NCBI GenBank assembly: GCA_041678005.1
Contig: JBAYOW010000003.1
Span: 29,953-93,952, forward strand
Direction: 5' to 3'
DNA from: Sulfurivermis sp041678005
GTDB lineage: Bacteria > Pseudomonadota > Gammaproteobacteria > Thiohalomonadales > Thiohalomonadaceae
DNA: 64,000 nucleotides
Shown here: in pieces, positions 27,227 to 36,399 of the stretch
Numbering within the stretch: position 1 is the first letter of the stretch
Layout: each line of letters opens with the position of its first letter
Notes under the pieces: generated by a model
What the model saw: only the letters and a program-made list of their open reading frames with translations
What the model was told of the DNA's origin: nothing
Databases searched by the model: none
Made by a program: the position numbers and the translations under genes

Positions 27227-28912
27227 ATGAGCGATTTTGCAGAAAAAAAATCATGGCTGTCGCGACGTACATTATTCGGCACCACTATCGGCGCCGCACT
27301 GTTCTTCATGGCTGTAGGTATCATCTTTTGGGGTGGTTTCAATACTGCCATGGAGGCCACCAACAGCATGCAATTCTGCATCTCCTGCCATGAGATGGAG
27401 GAGAATGTTTATCAGGAATATACACATACAGTGCATTTTGCCAACCGTAGCGGCGTGCGTGCCACCTGTTCTGATTGTCATGTACCAGATCCGTGGGTAC
27501 ACAAAGTCATCCGCAAAATCCAGGCCAGCAATGAGGTCTTGCATAAAATTCTCGGCACTATAAATACACCGGAAAAATTCGATCAACATCGCATGCGTTT
27601 GGCAAAAAATGTCTGGCATGCAATGAAAAAAACTGATTCTCGCGAATGTCGCAATTGCCATGACTGGGATTCCATGCATCCGGAAAACCAAAAACAACGC
27701 TCTGTCAAACAACATATTTTTGCCATGGAGCAAGGGCAGACTTGTATCGACTGTCATAAAGGCATTGCGCATAAAAAAGTTAACGATCAGTTGACTGACG
27801 ATGAGCTTGAATTACTGGAAAAACCAAATCCAGCCTATAAGCGCGCACTGCCACCGCAGTGGGCAGCCTATCAAGAACTAATGAACGCACCGACCGCCAT
27901 TCCGGCTGCTGCAACTACAGTTACAACAGAAACTACGACTACTCCTGCGCCAGCTGCAGCCAGCGCCACAACAGCCGCGCCAAGCAGTTCCGCTGCGGTT
28001 GATGATGCAGCGTTCAACGTTGACTGGAACAAGGCATCAAAGCGTGAGGTCATGCTGTTCTATCCTGGTCAGACCTCGATGGAATGGGCGCTGACTGGCT
28101 CTAAACACGGTGGTGCGCGTGTCTATAAAAAAGCAGGCGATCGTTGCTTTGACTGCCATGAAGGAGAGCAGGAATCCATGGGTAACAAAATGGTAACCGG
28201 TGAAAAGGCTGAAGACACGCCGCTCCCTGGCAAGCGCCCTGCTATCCCTGTGCAGGTACAGGCTACGCATGATAATGAATACCTTTACATGCGCTTTACC
28301 TGGCCAGATACAGCACACGTGCCCATTCCGTTTGTCGATGGCGGAATGATGGACAAGGCAAATCAAATCAAGCTGGCGATGATGATCACTACCGACGAGG
28401 TACAGGACGCCAGCCAGGCCGGCTGCTGGGGGACTTGTCATCATGATGCCGACGGTATGCCTGACGCACCTGCCGGCACATCGGTGAGCAAATATATTGC
28501 TGAAAGCCGCACTGACATATCCAGCAGCGAACCCATGGGCGGCTGGGACAAACGCAAGACAGATAGTGATATTGCCGCTGAGCTGCAAGCTGGTCACTTC
28601 ATGGATCTACTGCGCTACAAGGCTGACGAGCAGATCTCCGAAGATGGGTACATCCTTGATGAGCGGCACATGGCTGGCGGTCAGGGCGTTGTGTTCGCTG
28701 GCAGCAAGCAAGGCGACAACTGGGTGGTCAGTATGAAGCGTAAGCTGAACTCCCAGGGCACTGGAGATCACAGTCTTGCATTGGATAAAATTTATGATGT
28801 TGGCTTTGCCATTCATGATGATTACACCAACGGCCGCTATCACCACGTCTCACTCGGCTACAAACTGGGCTTCGATAGCCCTGAGACTGAGATAAACGTC
28901 ATTAGCCAGTAA
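27227..28912 (+). CDS. NapC/NirT-type tetrahaem cytochrome fused to a haem-binding domain
   Basis: A 561-residue protein. A membrane anchor (residues 17-40) is followed by a NapC/NirT domain with four CxxCH motifs (C51, C81, C141, C173). An Ala/Thr/Pro-rich linker (about 221-260) leads to a C-terminal domain resembling the ethylbenzene-dehydrogenase/DMSO-reductase-type b-haem subunit, with a fifth site CFDCH (C307) and an atypical CWGTCHH (CxxxCH, C400). NapC/NirT proteins take electrons from quinol for periplasmic reductases; here nirS is the natural acceptor. The extra domain would add one or more haems. It starts 50 bp after the nirS terminator, so it needs readthrough or its own promoter. 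Confidence 0.88.
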   Translation: MSDFAEKKSWLSRRTLFGTTIGAALFFMAVGIIFWGGFNTAMEATNSMQFCISCHEMEENVYQEYTHTVHFANRSGVRATCSDCHVPDPWVHKVIRKIQASNEVLHKILGTINTPEKFDQHRMRLAKNVWHAMKKTDSRECRNCHDWDSMHPENQKQRSVKQHIFAMEQGQTCIDCHKGIAHKKVNDQLTDDELELLEKPNPAYKRALPPQWAAYQELMNAPTAIPAAATTVTTETTTTPAPAAASATTAAPSSSAAVDDAAFNVDWNKASKREVMLFYPGQTSMEWALTGSKHGGARVYKKAGDRCFDCHEGEQESMGNKMVTGEKAEDTPLPGKRPAIPVQVQATHDNEYLYMRFTWPDTAHVPIPFVDGGMMDKANQIKLAMMITTDEVQDASQAGCWGTCHHDADGMPDAPAGTSVSKYIAESRTDISSSEPMGGWDKRKTDSDIAAELQAGHFMDLLRYKADEQISEDGYILDERHMAGGQGVVFAGSKQGDNWVVSMKRKLNSQGTGDHSLALDKIYDVGFAIHDDYTNGRYHHVSLGYKLGFDSPETEINVISQ

Positions 28913-29062
28913 GGCAGTAGCTGGATAGTAATTAATATCAAACGAGGATAAGCCTGGCTGCAGTACACATGCTGCAGCCAGGTGAAACCAACAGTAAAGC
29001 AGATATTGCGAGCGTGTTTTACAGATTGAAATCGTTCGTGCACTTCTGCACAAGTGGCTTAT

Positions 29063-29202
29063 GGAAGCGCCGAATAATGTTGGCGAGGCAGTCAGGGGTA
29101 GGCAAAAAACTGCGAAAAAGCGCAGTTTACACGCAGTAAATGAGCATTTTGAGCCGTTTTTTAACACCGCCCTGGCAACGTAGGTAATTATTCAGCGCTT
29201 CC
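29063..29202. mobile_element. MITE-like element, copy 2
   Basis: A 140-bp copy beginning GGAAGCGCCGAATAA and ending TTATTCAGCGCTTCC, flanked by direct TTAT. It has the same nested palindromes as copy 1. It lies inside the nir cluster, 151 bp after the nirT-like gene and 33 bp before nirC, and takes up much of that 323-bp gap. It may influence transcription into nirC. Confidence 0.93.
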
Positions 29203-29235
29203 TTATCACCACTGGCCAGGAAAGGAGCTTATGTC

Positions 29236-29682
29236 ATGCCACAGCTAACATCCTTACAACCGAACGCCAACTCGCTGGCTCCGGCAGACAGCTCATTCAC
29301 CGCCAGTGATAACCTCGCGATCACCAACACAATTAATTTAACCATGGCATACCGTCTCTACATAGTTATGCTCAGTGCAATAATCTCCCTGACTACAACT
29401 GCTACTGCGGCAAGTTACGATATCAATACACAACGTCAGCAGGAACTAATCCACTTGTTGCGCCACGACTGTGGCTCCTGTCATGGCATGAGATTGAAAG
29501 GCGGCCTGGGCCCTGCACTGCTCCCGGAGAATCTTGTCGATAAACCAGCGGCCACACTGGAAGCCACAGTGCTTTATGGCCGCGCCGGCACACCAATGGC
29601 TCCCTGGCGCGGCTTGCTTAGCGAGGAAGAAGTGAGCTGGCTGATCGATATTTTGCAAAAAGGAGTCCCCGATGCGCCATAA
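29236..29682 (+). CDS. nirC: c-type cytochrome NirC
   Basis: A small monohaem cytochrome c: CGSCHGMRLKGGLGPALLP carries the haem site and GTPMAPW the methionine ligand. NirC is an electron donor or maturation factor for NirS. Start choice is uncertain. ATG 29236 has GGAG 8 bases upstream and gives 148 residues with a 36-residue N-terminal extension. ATG 29344 gives a normal signal peptide (MAYRLYIVMLSAIISLTTT) and 112 residues but has no ribosome site. The extension begins just after MITE copy 2, so the insertion may have displaced the original 5' region. It overlaps nirF by 11 bp. Confidence 0.85.
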   Translation: MPQLTSLQPNANSLAPADSSFTASDNLAITNTINLTMAYRLYIVMLSAIISLTTTATAASYDINTQRQQELIHLLRHDCGSCHGMRLKGGLGPALLPENLVDKPAATLEATVLYGRAGTPMAPWRGLLSEEEVSWLIDILQKGVPDAP

Positions 29683-30847
29683 ATCATTTGCCCTGCTGGC
29701 ACTTTTGTCGCTGCTCATAGCTGGCTGCGCCACGCACACATTGCGCGCCACTGGCGATCTTGGTTTGATTATCGAACGCGCCGATGGCTCTGCACTCGTC
29801 GTCGAAAATTCCCACCAGAAAATAATTGCCCGTGTAGAAGGGCTGGGCGATCTCTCCCATGCATCGGTGGTTTATTCACGCGATCAACGCTATGCCTATG
29901 TCTTTGGACGTGATGGCGGGCTGACCAAGATAGACATGCTACGCCACAGCATCGTCAAACGCGTCATGCAGTCAGGCAACAGTATTGGCGGAGCCATTTC
30001 ACAGGATGGCAGCTTGATAGCCGTCGGTAACTATGAACCAGGTGGAGTTAAAATTTTTGATAGCAAAACGCTGGATTTGGTACTTGATATTCCGGCCAGC
30101 TATGGCGATGGCAAGCTCTCCAAAATTGTCGGGGTGGAAGATTCTTCAGATAATATTTTTGCTTTCAGTCTGTACGATGCTGGCGAAATTTGGCTGGCAA
30201 ATCTGCAGGATGTAAAAAAACCTGTCATCACCAAATTCAAGGATATCGGCCGTCAGCCTTACGACGCCTTGATCAGTGCTGATGGCCGTCATTATATTGC
30301 CGGGCTGTTTGGCGAAGATGGTCTTGCCATGCTGGATCTATGGTACCCGGACAAAGGCGTTACACGCATCCTCGACGGCTATGGTCGCGGTGAAGAGCCA
30401 CTGCCTGTCTACAAAATGCCACATCTGGAAGGCTGGGCTCTGAGTGAAGATCATGCCTATCTACCAGCTATTGGTCGTCATGAACTGCTCATCGTAAATC
30501 GACACAACTGGCAAGAGGACGATCGCATCTCTCTTCATGGCCAGCCAATCTTTGCCATGGCACGTCCGGATGGTCGGCAGGTATGGGTAAATTTTGCCTA
30601 CCCGGACAACGATACAGTGCAAGTCATCGACACGCTGAGCAATAAAATCATCGCCACACTGAAGCCAGGCAAAGCTGTTCTGCATATGGAATTCACGCCA
30701 CGCGGCGAGCATATCTGGTTATCCGTGCGTGACGAGGATCGAGTTGACGTTTATGACACGCGCACCTTGCAACGCATAAACAGTCTGCCAGCACGCTCTC
30801 CTAGCGGAATATTCTTTACCGACCGCGCCCATCGCATCGGCCTGTAG
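29672..30847 (+). CDS. nirF: Haem d1 biosynthesis protein NirF
   Basis: A 391-residue beta-propeller related to the d1 domain of NirS, with a lipoprotein signal (LIAGC at about residue 18), so it is probably periplasmic and membrane-anchored. Typical segments are YAYVFGRDGGLTKIDM, GGAISQDGSLIAVGNYEPGG and SARSPSG-like PARSPSGIFF at the end. NirF acts late in d1 haem formation in the periplasm. ATG 29672 lies behind AGGAG inside the end of nirC. The order nirC-F-D-L-G-H-J-N follows P. aeruginosa. Confidence 0.94.
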   Translation: MRHKSFALLALLSLLIAGCATHTLRATGDLGLIIERADGSALVVENSHQKIIARVEGLGDLSHASVVYSRDQRYAYVFGRDGGLTKIDMLRHSIVKRVMQSGNSIGGAISQDGSLIAVGNYEPGGVKIFDSKTLDLVLDIPASYGDGKLSKIVGVEDSSDNIFAFSLYDAGEIWLANLQDVKKPVITKFKDIGRQPYDALISADGRHYIAGLFGEDGLAMLDLWYPDKGVTRILDGYGRGEEPLPVYKMPHLEGWALSEDHAYLPAIGRHELLIVNRHNWQEDDRISLHGQPIFAMARPDGRQVWVNFAYPDNDTVQVIDTLSNKIIATLKPGKAVLHMEFTPRGEHIWLSVRDEDRVDVYDTRTLQRINSLPARSPSGIFFTDRAHRIGL

Positions 30848-30859
30848 GAGGAAAATGTC

Positions 30860-31342
30860 ATGCACCGTTTACAACAAACCGGGACACTTGATTTAGCAGA
30901 ACTGGAGCGCAAATTACTCAACGACTTTCAGCATCACCTACCGCTAACACCCAGACCCTATGAATATATGGCAACAAGCATTGGCAGCAGCGAAGACCAG
31001 GTGATCGCAACACTGAAAAACTTACAGCAAAGCGGAGCAGTCAGTCGTGTCGGCGCAGTCTTTCGCACTCATCGGGTAGGCGCAAGTACATTGGCGGCGA
31101 TGGCAGTGCCTGAAGAACGCTTGACTGAGGTGGCCGATCTGGTCAGCAGTTATGAGGCAGTGAATCATAACTATGAACGTGAACATGAAATCAACCTATG
31201 GTTTGTGGCAACAGCCGCAGATGAGCTGCAATTGTCACAAGTCCTGCATGATATTGAGCAAAACAGCGGGATTCCAGTCATGGCCTTGCCCATGCTGGAG
31301 GATTTTCACATCGACCTGGGGTTTGCACTGCAATGGACATGA
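30860..31342 (+). CDS. nirD: Sirohaem decarboxylase subunit NirD
   Basis: A 160-residue Lrp/AsnC-like protein with an N-terminal helix-turn-helix-like fold and the decarboxylase pattern ending NYEREHEINLWFV. NirD, NirL, NirG and NirH together remove the two acetate carboxyls of sirohaem to give didecarboxysirohaem. Identity among the four paralogues is set by order and length (NirD about 150, NirL about 173, NirG 147, NirH 170 in P. aeruginosa). ATG 30860 follows GGAGG. Its end overlaps nirL. Confidence 0.9.
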   Translation: MHRLQQTGTLDLAELERKLLNDFQHHLPLTPRPYEYMATSIGSSEDQVIATLKNLQQSGAVSRVGAVFRTHRVGASTLAAMAVPEERLTEVADLVSSYEAVNHNYEREHEINLWFVATAADELQLSQVLHDIEQNSGIPVMALPMLEDFHIDLGFALQWT

Positions 31343-31878
31343 CTACTCTGCCACGTATGCGGCCTGATAATCTCGATCAAGCTGATCTTCGTTTGGTGGC
31401 TGCCATCCAGCATGGTCTGCCCCTGTCGTCTCATCCATATGCGGATCTTGGTCTTGAATGTGGCATGAGTGAAGCCGAGGTAATCGAGCGGCTCAAAACC
31501 ATGCTCGATGCTGGCACCATCAAGCGACTTGGTGTAGTGGTGCGCCATCGTGAACTTGGCTACCGCGCCAACGCCATGGTTGTGTGGGATATCGATGATG
31601 CCAAGGTCAGTGAAATTGGCCAACGCATCAGCCAACTTGACTTTGTCACACTGTGCTACCGCCGTCCGCGCCGTTTGCCCAATTGGCGCTACAATCTTTT
31701 TTGCATGATCCACGGCCAGGATCGTGCGACCGTCCTAAGTCATGTCCATGAGCTTGTGCAGCAATGCGGCCTTGACGCTGTGCCACATGAAGTGCTTTTC
31801 AGCAAACAGCGTTTCAAACAACGCGGCGCAATCTATCTGACCGGCAAGCAAGAGAGCCAAGACCAGTGGATGAAATAG
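31333..31878 (+). CDS. nirL: Sirohaem decarboxylase subunit NirL
   Basis: A 181-residue Lrp-like member of the second subfamily, recognised by VTLCYRRPRRLPNWRYNLF near residue 99, which corresponds to the His/Arg-containing active-site strand in NirL/NirH. It overlaps nirD by 10 bp and nirG by 13 bp, indicating coupled translation. It partners NirD in the sirohaem decarboxylase. Assignment as NirL rather than NirH rests on gene order. Confidence 0.88.
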   Translation: MDMTTLPRMRPDNLDQADLRLVAAIQHGLPLSSHPYADLGLECGMSEAEVIERLKTMLDAGTIKRLGVVVRHRELGYRANAMVVWDIDDAKVSEIGQRISQLDFVTLCYRRPRRLPNWRYNLFCMIHGQDRATVLSHVHELVQQCGLDAVPHEVLFSKQRFKQRGAIYLTGKQESQDQWMK

Positions 31879-32309
31879 ACAGGGCCATCATCAATACCCT
31901 GCAGGATGGGTTCCCCATTTGCGCATATCCATTTGCCGTGGTGGCTACACAGCTAGGCATTACAGAAGATGATTTGTTGCAACGTCTTAAGACTATGCAA
32001 GAAAAAAAAATCATGACCCGTTTCGGGCCATTGTTTCATGCCGAACGCCTAGGTGGTGCAATCAGTCTGGTGGCCATGCGCATAGCTGAAAAAGATTTTG
32101 ATACTGTGGCAGAACAGGTCAATGCACATAGCGAGGTAGCGCATAATTACCAGCGTGAACATGAATTCAATATGTGGTTTGTACTGGCCACGGCGACAGA
32201 GCAACAGCTGCAGGATGCCCTGCAAAGTATTGAACGCAAGACTGGCTATCCAGTCTACAACATGCCCAAACTGGAAGAATATTATCTCAAGCTGAGGTTT
32301 ATTGTATGA
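31866..32309 (+). CDS. nirG: Sirohaem decarboxylase subunit NirG
   Basis: 147 residues, equal in length to P. aeruginosa NirG. It is an NirD-like Lrp-family protein with TRFGPLFHAERLGGA and NYQREHEFNMWFV. The only usable start is GTG 31866, inside nirL. It shares ATGA with nirH, so translation is coupled. It forms the second half-pair of the sirohaem decarboxylase. Confidence 0.88.
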   Translation: MDEIDRAIINTLQDGFPICAYPFAVVATQLGITEDDLLQRLKTMQEKKIMTRFGPLFHAERLGGAISLVAMRIAEKDFDTVAEQVNAHSEVAHNYQREHEFNMWFVLATATEQQLQDALQSIERKTGYPVYNMPKLEEYYLKLRFIV

Positions 32310-32815
32310 CTAGCGCTGCAAGCATGGCCGACATCGACAACATCGATCATGCCCTGATCATTGCAAGTCAAGCTGGCTTGCCGCTAACGCCCGATCCTTA
32401 TAAATACCTGGCGGAAAAACTCGATATCAGCGCAAGCGAGGTCATGCAACGCCTGCAAGCCATACAAGAGCGTGGCATCATCCGCCGTATCGGCCTGGTT
32501 CCAAATCACTATACCCTCGGCTACACCCACAACGGCATGAGTGTCTGGGATGTACCTGATGAACGCATTCATATACTAGGCCCTAAACTGGGTACGCTAC
32601 CTTTTGTCAGTCATTGTTATCGCCGCCCGCGCTACCTGCCTGACTGGCCATATAATTTGTTTGCCATGGTACATGGCCGCAGTCGTGCCGAGACCGATGC
32701 GCAGGTAGCAGAAATCCTCCAGCTATTAGGTGATGAAGTGCGTGCATATGATGTGCTCTACAGCACGCGCATCCTGAAAAAAACTGGCCTGCGCTTAACA
32801 AACAACAAAGGTTGA
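32306..32815 (+). CDS. nirH: Sirohaem decarboxylase subunit NirH
   Basis: 169 residues, NirL-like, with RIGLVPNHYTLGYTHNGM and the hallmark SHCYRRPRYLPDWPYNLFA. The start overlaps the nirG stop in ATGA. The internal duplication D/L and G/H shows as alternating NirD-type (YEREHE/YQREHE) and NirL-type (CYRRPR) signatures in successive genes. nirJ begins 3 bp downstream. Confidence 0.9.
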   Translation: MTSAASMADIDNIDHALIIASQAGLPLTPDPYKYLAEKLDISASEVMQRLQAIQERGIIRRIGLVPNHYTLGYTHNGMSVWDVPDERIHILGPKLGTLPFVSHCYRRPRYLPDWPYNLFAMVHGRSRAETDAQVAEILQLLGDEVRAYDVLYSTRILKKTGLRLTNNKG

Positions 32816-32818
32816 ATC

Positions 32819-33991
32819 ATGTTTCGTCTCTCACAATACATGGAACATCTATTAAACCCCTCCCCTGTCCTGCCGACACGCAAACCAGCCGGGCCGGTCG
32901 TTATCTGGAATCTGATCCGTCGCTGCAACCTTACCTGCAAACATTGCTACGCCACCTCGGCCGACAAGGATTTTTCTGGTGAACTGAACACAGCTGAAAT
33001 CTTTGGCGTACTGGAGGATCTAAAAAATTTCAAGGTGCCAGTGCTGATCCTCTCCGGTGGAGAACCGCTGCTGCATCCAGATATTTATCCAATCTCACAA
33101 CGCACCAAGGAGATGGGTTTTTATGTCGGCCTGTCCACCAATGGCACCCTTATTGACGAGCAAAACATCAAGGAAATTGCCGCAATTGGCTATAACTATG
33201 TTGGCATCAGCCTCGATGGCATGGAAACTACACATGATCATTTTCGCCGTCTGGATGGTGCCTTTGCCCGTTCACTGAAAGCCATACGCCTTTGCCGTCA
33301 ACATGGCATCAAAGTCGGCCTGCGATTTACCCTGACCCAGGATAACGCTGCCGAATTGCTACAGCTTTTACAATTAATGGATGAGGAACAGGTCGACAAA
33401 TTCTATCTCTCCCATCTCAACTACGCTGGGCGTGGCAACCGCAATCGTCGTGATGATGTCTATCATCGCGTGACCCGCGAGGCGATGAACCTGCTCTTTG
33501 AGCGCAGCCTGGCAGAACAGCGCCGTGGTATACGCCGAGAATATGTCACCGGCAACAACGATGCCGATGGTGTTTATTTTCTGCTATGGGTGCAGGAAAA
33601 TTTTCCCGACCGTGCCCAGGAGATAGAGGAAAGATTGCGCCTATGGGGCGGCAACTCATCAGGCCTGAACATCGCCAACATCGACAACCTGGGCAATGTG
33701 CATCCAGACACCATGTGGTGGCATCACACGCTGGGTAATGTGCGTGAACGCCCCTTCTCGCAAATCTGGCAGGACACCTCGGATCCCTTGATGGCTGGTC
33801 TCAAGCAACAACCACGTCCAGTCGAAGGACGCTGTGCTGAGTGTATGTATCTGGCTATCTGTAATGGCAACACCCGTGTGCGCGCACAACAAATCAGCGG
33901 CAATCCCTGGGCGGAAGATCCTGGCTGCTACCTCAAAGATGAAGAAGTTCTGCCAATGATGAATTCACCACAGCTACGGATGGGATCATGA
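32819..33991 (+). CDS. nirJ: Radical SAM haem d1 synthase NirJ
   Basis: A 390-residue radical SAM enzyme: C36-x3-C40-x2-C43 (CNLTCKHC) binds the SAM-cleaving 4Fe-4S cluster, and ILSGGEPLLHPDIY and GLSTNGTLI are the next family motifs. A C-terminal cysteine group (CAECMYLAICNGNTR, DPGC) fits a second Fe-S cluster of the SPASM/Twitch type. NirJ replaces two propionate chains by oxo groups in d1 haem synthesis. It overlaps nirN by 4 bp (ATGA). Confidence 0.95.
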   Translation: MFRLSQYMEHLLNPSPVLPTRKPAGPVVIWNLIRRCNLTCKHCYATSADKDFSGELNTAEIFGVLEDLKNFKVPVLILSGGEPLLHPDIYPISQRTKEMGFYVGLSTNGTLIDEQNIKEIAAIGYNYVGISLDGMETTHDHFRRLDGAFARSLKAIRLCRQHGIKVGLRFTLTQDNAAELLQLLQLMDEEQVDKFYLSHLNYAGRGNRNRRDDVYHRVTREAMNLLFERSLAEQRRGIRREYVTGNNDADGVYFLLWVQENFPDRAQEIEERLRLWGGNSSGLNIANIDNLGNVHPDTMWWHHTLGNVRERPFSQIWQDTSDPLMAGLKQQPRPVEGRCAECMYLAICNGNTRVRAQQISGNPWAEDPGCYLKDEEVLPMMNSPQLRMGS

Positions 33992-35529
33992 GCAGGGCAT
34001 TCTTTCTTGTTCTTTTATTGTCGGGTCTCAGCACGCATGTACAGGCGGTTAATGTTGCAGCGCTTTACAGCAAGCACTGTGTGCAATGCCACGGCGACGA
34101 GCGACTTGGCGGCATAGGCCCTGCCCTGCTGCCACAAAATTTAAGTCGCTTGCGCAAAGCTGAAGCGATGGACGTCATTGCACATGGTCGTCCTGCTACG
34201 CAAATGGAAGGCTTTGGCAAAGTTCTTGCCGAACAGGATATCAATGCATTGGCTGAATTCATCTACACCGAGCCGGAATCTGAACCGCGCTGGGGCATCG
34301 ATGAAATCACCTCCAGCCAGCTGCAACATAACAACGCAAATGATCTGCCCAACACGCCCGTTTACAAGGCCGGGATGCAGAATCTTTTTTTGGTTGTGGA
34401 GTTGGGCGATCATCACATCACCCTGCTTGATGGCGACAATTTTGAACCTGTCCATCGCTTCCCCACACGCTATGCTTTGCACGGCGGACCAAAATATTCA
34501 CCCGATGGCCGTTTCGTCTATCTCTGCTCACGTGATGGCTGGGTGAGTAAATATGATCTTTACAATCTCAAACTTATCAGCGAAGTACGCGCCGGGATCA
34601 ATGCACGCAATCTGGCGGTTTCCGCCGACGGCCGCTATGTGATGGTGGCGAATTATCTGCCACACAGCCTGGTATTGCTTGATGCCGATAGCCTGCAACC
34701 CATCAGGCTCTGGGAAACCGTGGGCAAGGATGGCACCAGCTCCCGCGTCAGCGCAGTCTACACCGCCCCACCACGCCAGAGCTTCATTGCCAGCCTGAAA
34801 GACACGCCAGAGGTCTGGGAAATAAACTACGCAGATCAACCACCGCCTGGCTTTGGCGCTATGGTGCATGACTTTCACAAAGAACAATCAGATGAGCAGG
34901 TGCAACAATTTCCCTTGCGCCGCTTAGCGACCGAAGGTTATCTGGATGATTTCTTTTTCGATCACGAATACGAACATCTGATTGCAGCATCGCGTGATGG
35001 CGGTGGCCAGGTAATCGACCTCTATATAGGCCGCAAGATTGCAAATCTGGAACTGCCTGGCATGCCACATCTAGGCTCTGGCATAACATTTAAATACAAG
35101 GACACAGAAGTACTGGCCACACCCAATCTAAAGGAAAATGCCGTCAGCTTCATCGACACAAAAACCTGGCAGACCATAAAGCGAGTAGACACGCTTGGCC
35201 CTGGTTTTTTTATGCGCAGTCATGAAGGCTCACCCTATGCCTGGGTCGATGTCTTCTTCGGTCCGAACAAGGATGTCATGCATGTAATCGATAAAAGTAC
35301 TCTGGAGATCGTGCAAAATCTGCGGCCAGAACCAGGCAAGACATCTGCTCATGTTGAATTCACCAACGATGGGCGTTATGCACTGGTCAGTATCTGGGAT
35401 ATGGATGGCGCACTGGTGATCTACGATGCCAACACGCTAAAAGAAATAAAACGACTGCCTATGAAAAAACCATCCGGCAAATACAATGTATACAACAAAA
35501 CCACATATGGACGTGGCACCAGCCACTGA
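33988..35529 (+). CDS. nirN: NirN, periplasmic d1-haem dehydrogenase (NirS paralogue)
   Basis: 513 residues: signal peptide (to about residue 20), cytochrome c domain with CVQCH at 31-35 and TQMEGFG ligand region, then a d1-type propeller (KYSPDGRFVYLCSRDGWVSK, MKKPSGKYNVYN at the end). NirN oxidises dihydro-d1 haem to d1 haem in the last step and can hand it to NirS. It is distinguished from NirS by position at the end of the operon and by the shorter, more divergent propeller. No nirE (uroporphyrinogen-III methyltransferase) follows, unlike P. aeruginosa. Confidence 0.93.
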   Translation: MSRAFFLVLLLSGLSTHVQAVNVAALYSKHCVQCHGDERLGGIGPALLPQNLSRLRKAEAMDVIAHGRPATQMEGFGKVLAEQDINALAEFIYTEPESEPRWGIDEITSSQLQHNNANDLPNTPVYKAGMQNLFLVVELGDHHITLLDGDNFEPVHRFPTRYALHGGPKYSPDGRFVYLCSRDGWVSKYDLYNLKLISEVRAGINARNLAVSADGRYVMVANYLPHSLVLLDADSLQPIRLWETVGKDGTSSRVSAVYTAPPRQSFIASLKDTPEVWEINYADQPPPGFGAMVHDFHKEQSDEQVQQFPLRRLATEGYLDDFFFDHEYEHLIAASRDGGGQVIDLYIGRKIANLELPGMPHLGSGITFKYKDTEVLATPNLKENAVSFIDTKTWQTIKRVDTLGPGFFMRSHEGSPYAWVDVFFGPNKDVMHVIDKSTLEIVQNLRPEPGKTSAHVEFTNDGRYALVSIWDMDGALVIYDANTLKEIKRLPMKKPSGKYNVYNKTTYGRGTSH

Positions 35530-35539
35530 GCTGCATAGT

Positions 35540-36226
35540 CTATTCGCAATGCGCGCGCAATTTTTTCACATCATGGATCTGCACGTTTGCTCCCTTCACG
35601 GTAATCAGCCCCTGATTGCTCAAGGAGTGCAGGATGCGAGATAGAGTTTCAGGCTGTACCGATAACCGTGAAGCAATAATATTTTTTGCCGCTGGCAAGG
35701 AAACGTCGGCCTCCAGTTCGGCATCCGCCGGCACCTGACCGAGCAGATAATTAACCAGCCGCAGCGTGGCATTTTGCAAGGTCAAGGCATCAATTTCATT
35801 CAATAGCTGGTGCAGACGCACGCTCATATTAGCCATGACGCGGAAAGATGTATCAACCGAACCGCGCAGCACATTGAGGAAATCCAGATTATCAATGGCA
35901 TAAAGCTCACACGCCACCAACGCCTGGGCGCTGACTGGATAACACTGTACATCCATGAACATCACCGCCTCGGCAAAACACTGTCCAGGACGCACGATTT
36001 CGATCACCTTCTCATGGCCTGTCGGAGAAAGGCGATATAGCTTGACCTGGCCACGCCGCAACATGAAAAAGCGATCCGCTGGCTGCTCCTGGGTAAATAG
36101 ATGTTCACACTCCGCCAGTTGCACCAACTGCACGCCATCTATGATGGTCATCAAAGAGTCATCACTCAAACCCATGAAAAGAGCGTGGGCGCGTAACTCG
36201 TGTAGTGGAATATTTGGCTTATTCAT
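35540..36226 (-). CDS. dnr: DNR-type NO-responsive Crp/Fnr regulator
   Basis: A 228-residue Crp/Fnr protein lacking the FNR cysteine cluster and matching DNR: YRLSPTGHEKVIEIVRPGQC, FAEAVMFMDVQCYPVSAQAL, LHQLLNEIDALTLQNATLR. The helix-turn-helix AKNIIASRLSVQPETLSRIL has the E-x-x-S-R contacts for the TTGAT-N4-ATCAA box. DNR senses nitric oxide through haem and activates nir, nor and nos genes. ATG 36226 is chosen over an upstream start at 36262. It is convergent with nirN, 10 bp apart. Confidence 0.92.
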   Translation of the reverse strand: MNKPNIPLHELRAHALFMGLSDDSLMTIIDGVQLVQLAECEHLFTQEQPADRFFMLRRGQVKLYRLSPTGHEKVIEIVRPGQCFAEAVMFMDVQCYPVSAQALVACELYAIDNLDFLNVLRGSVDTSFRVMANMSVRLHQLLNEIDALTLQNATLRLVNYLLGQVPADAELEADVSLPAAKNIIASRLSVQPETLSRILHSLSNQGLITVKGANVQIHDVKKLRAHCE

Positions 36227-36399
36227 GCTCTCGATTATGCTAATTGTCACCTTGCTACGCAATGCCTATAAAGAGCAGGGTCAGGGAAGCCATTAAAAAG
36301 CCTGAAATCATCATCCCGGCGCAGGCCAGAACCCATAAAATAGCGGCAAACATAGGGTGTGCCGAGGAATAAGGCGTATAAATCAAGCAACGACCAACA

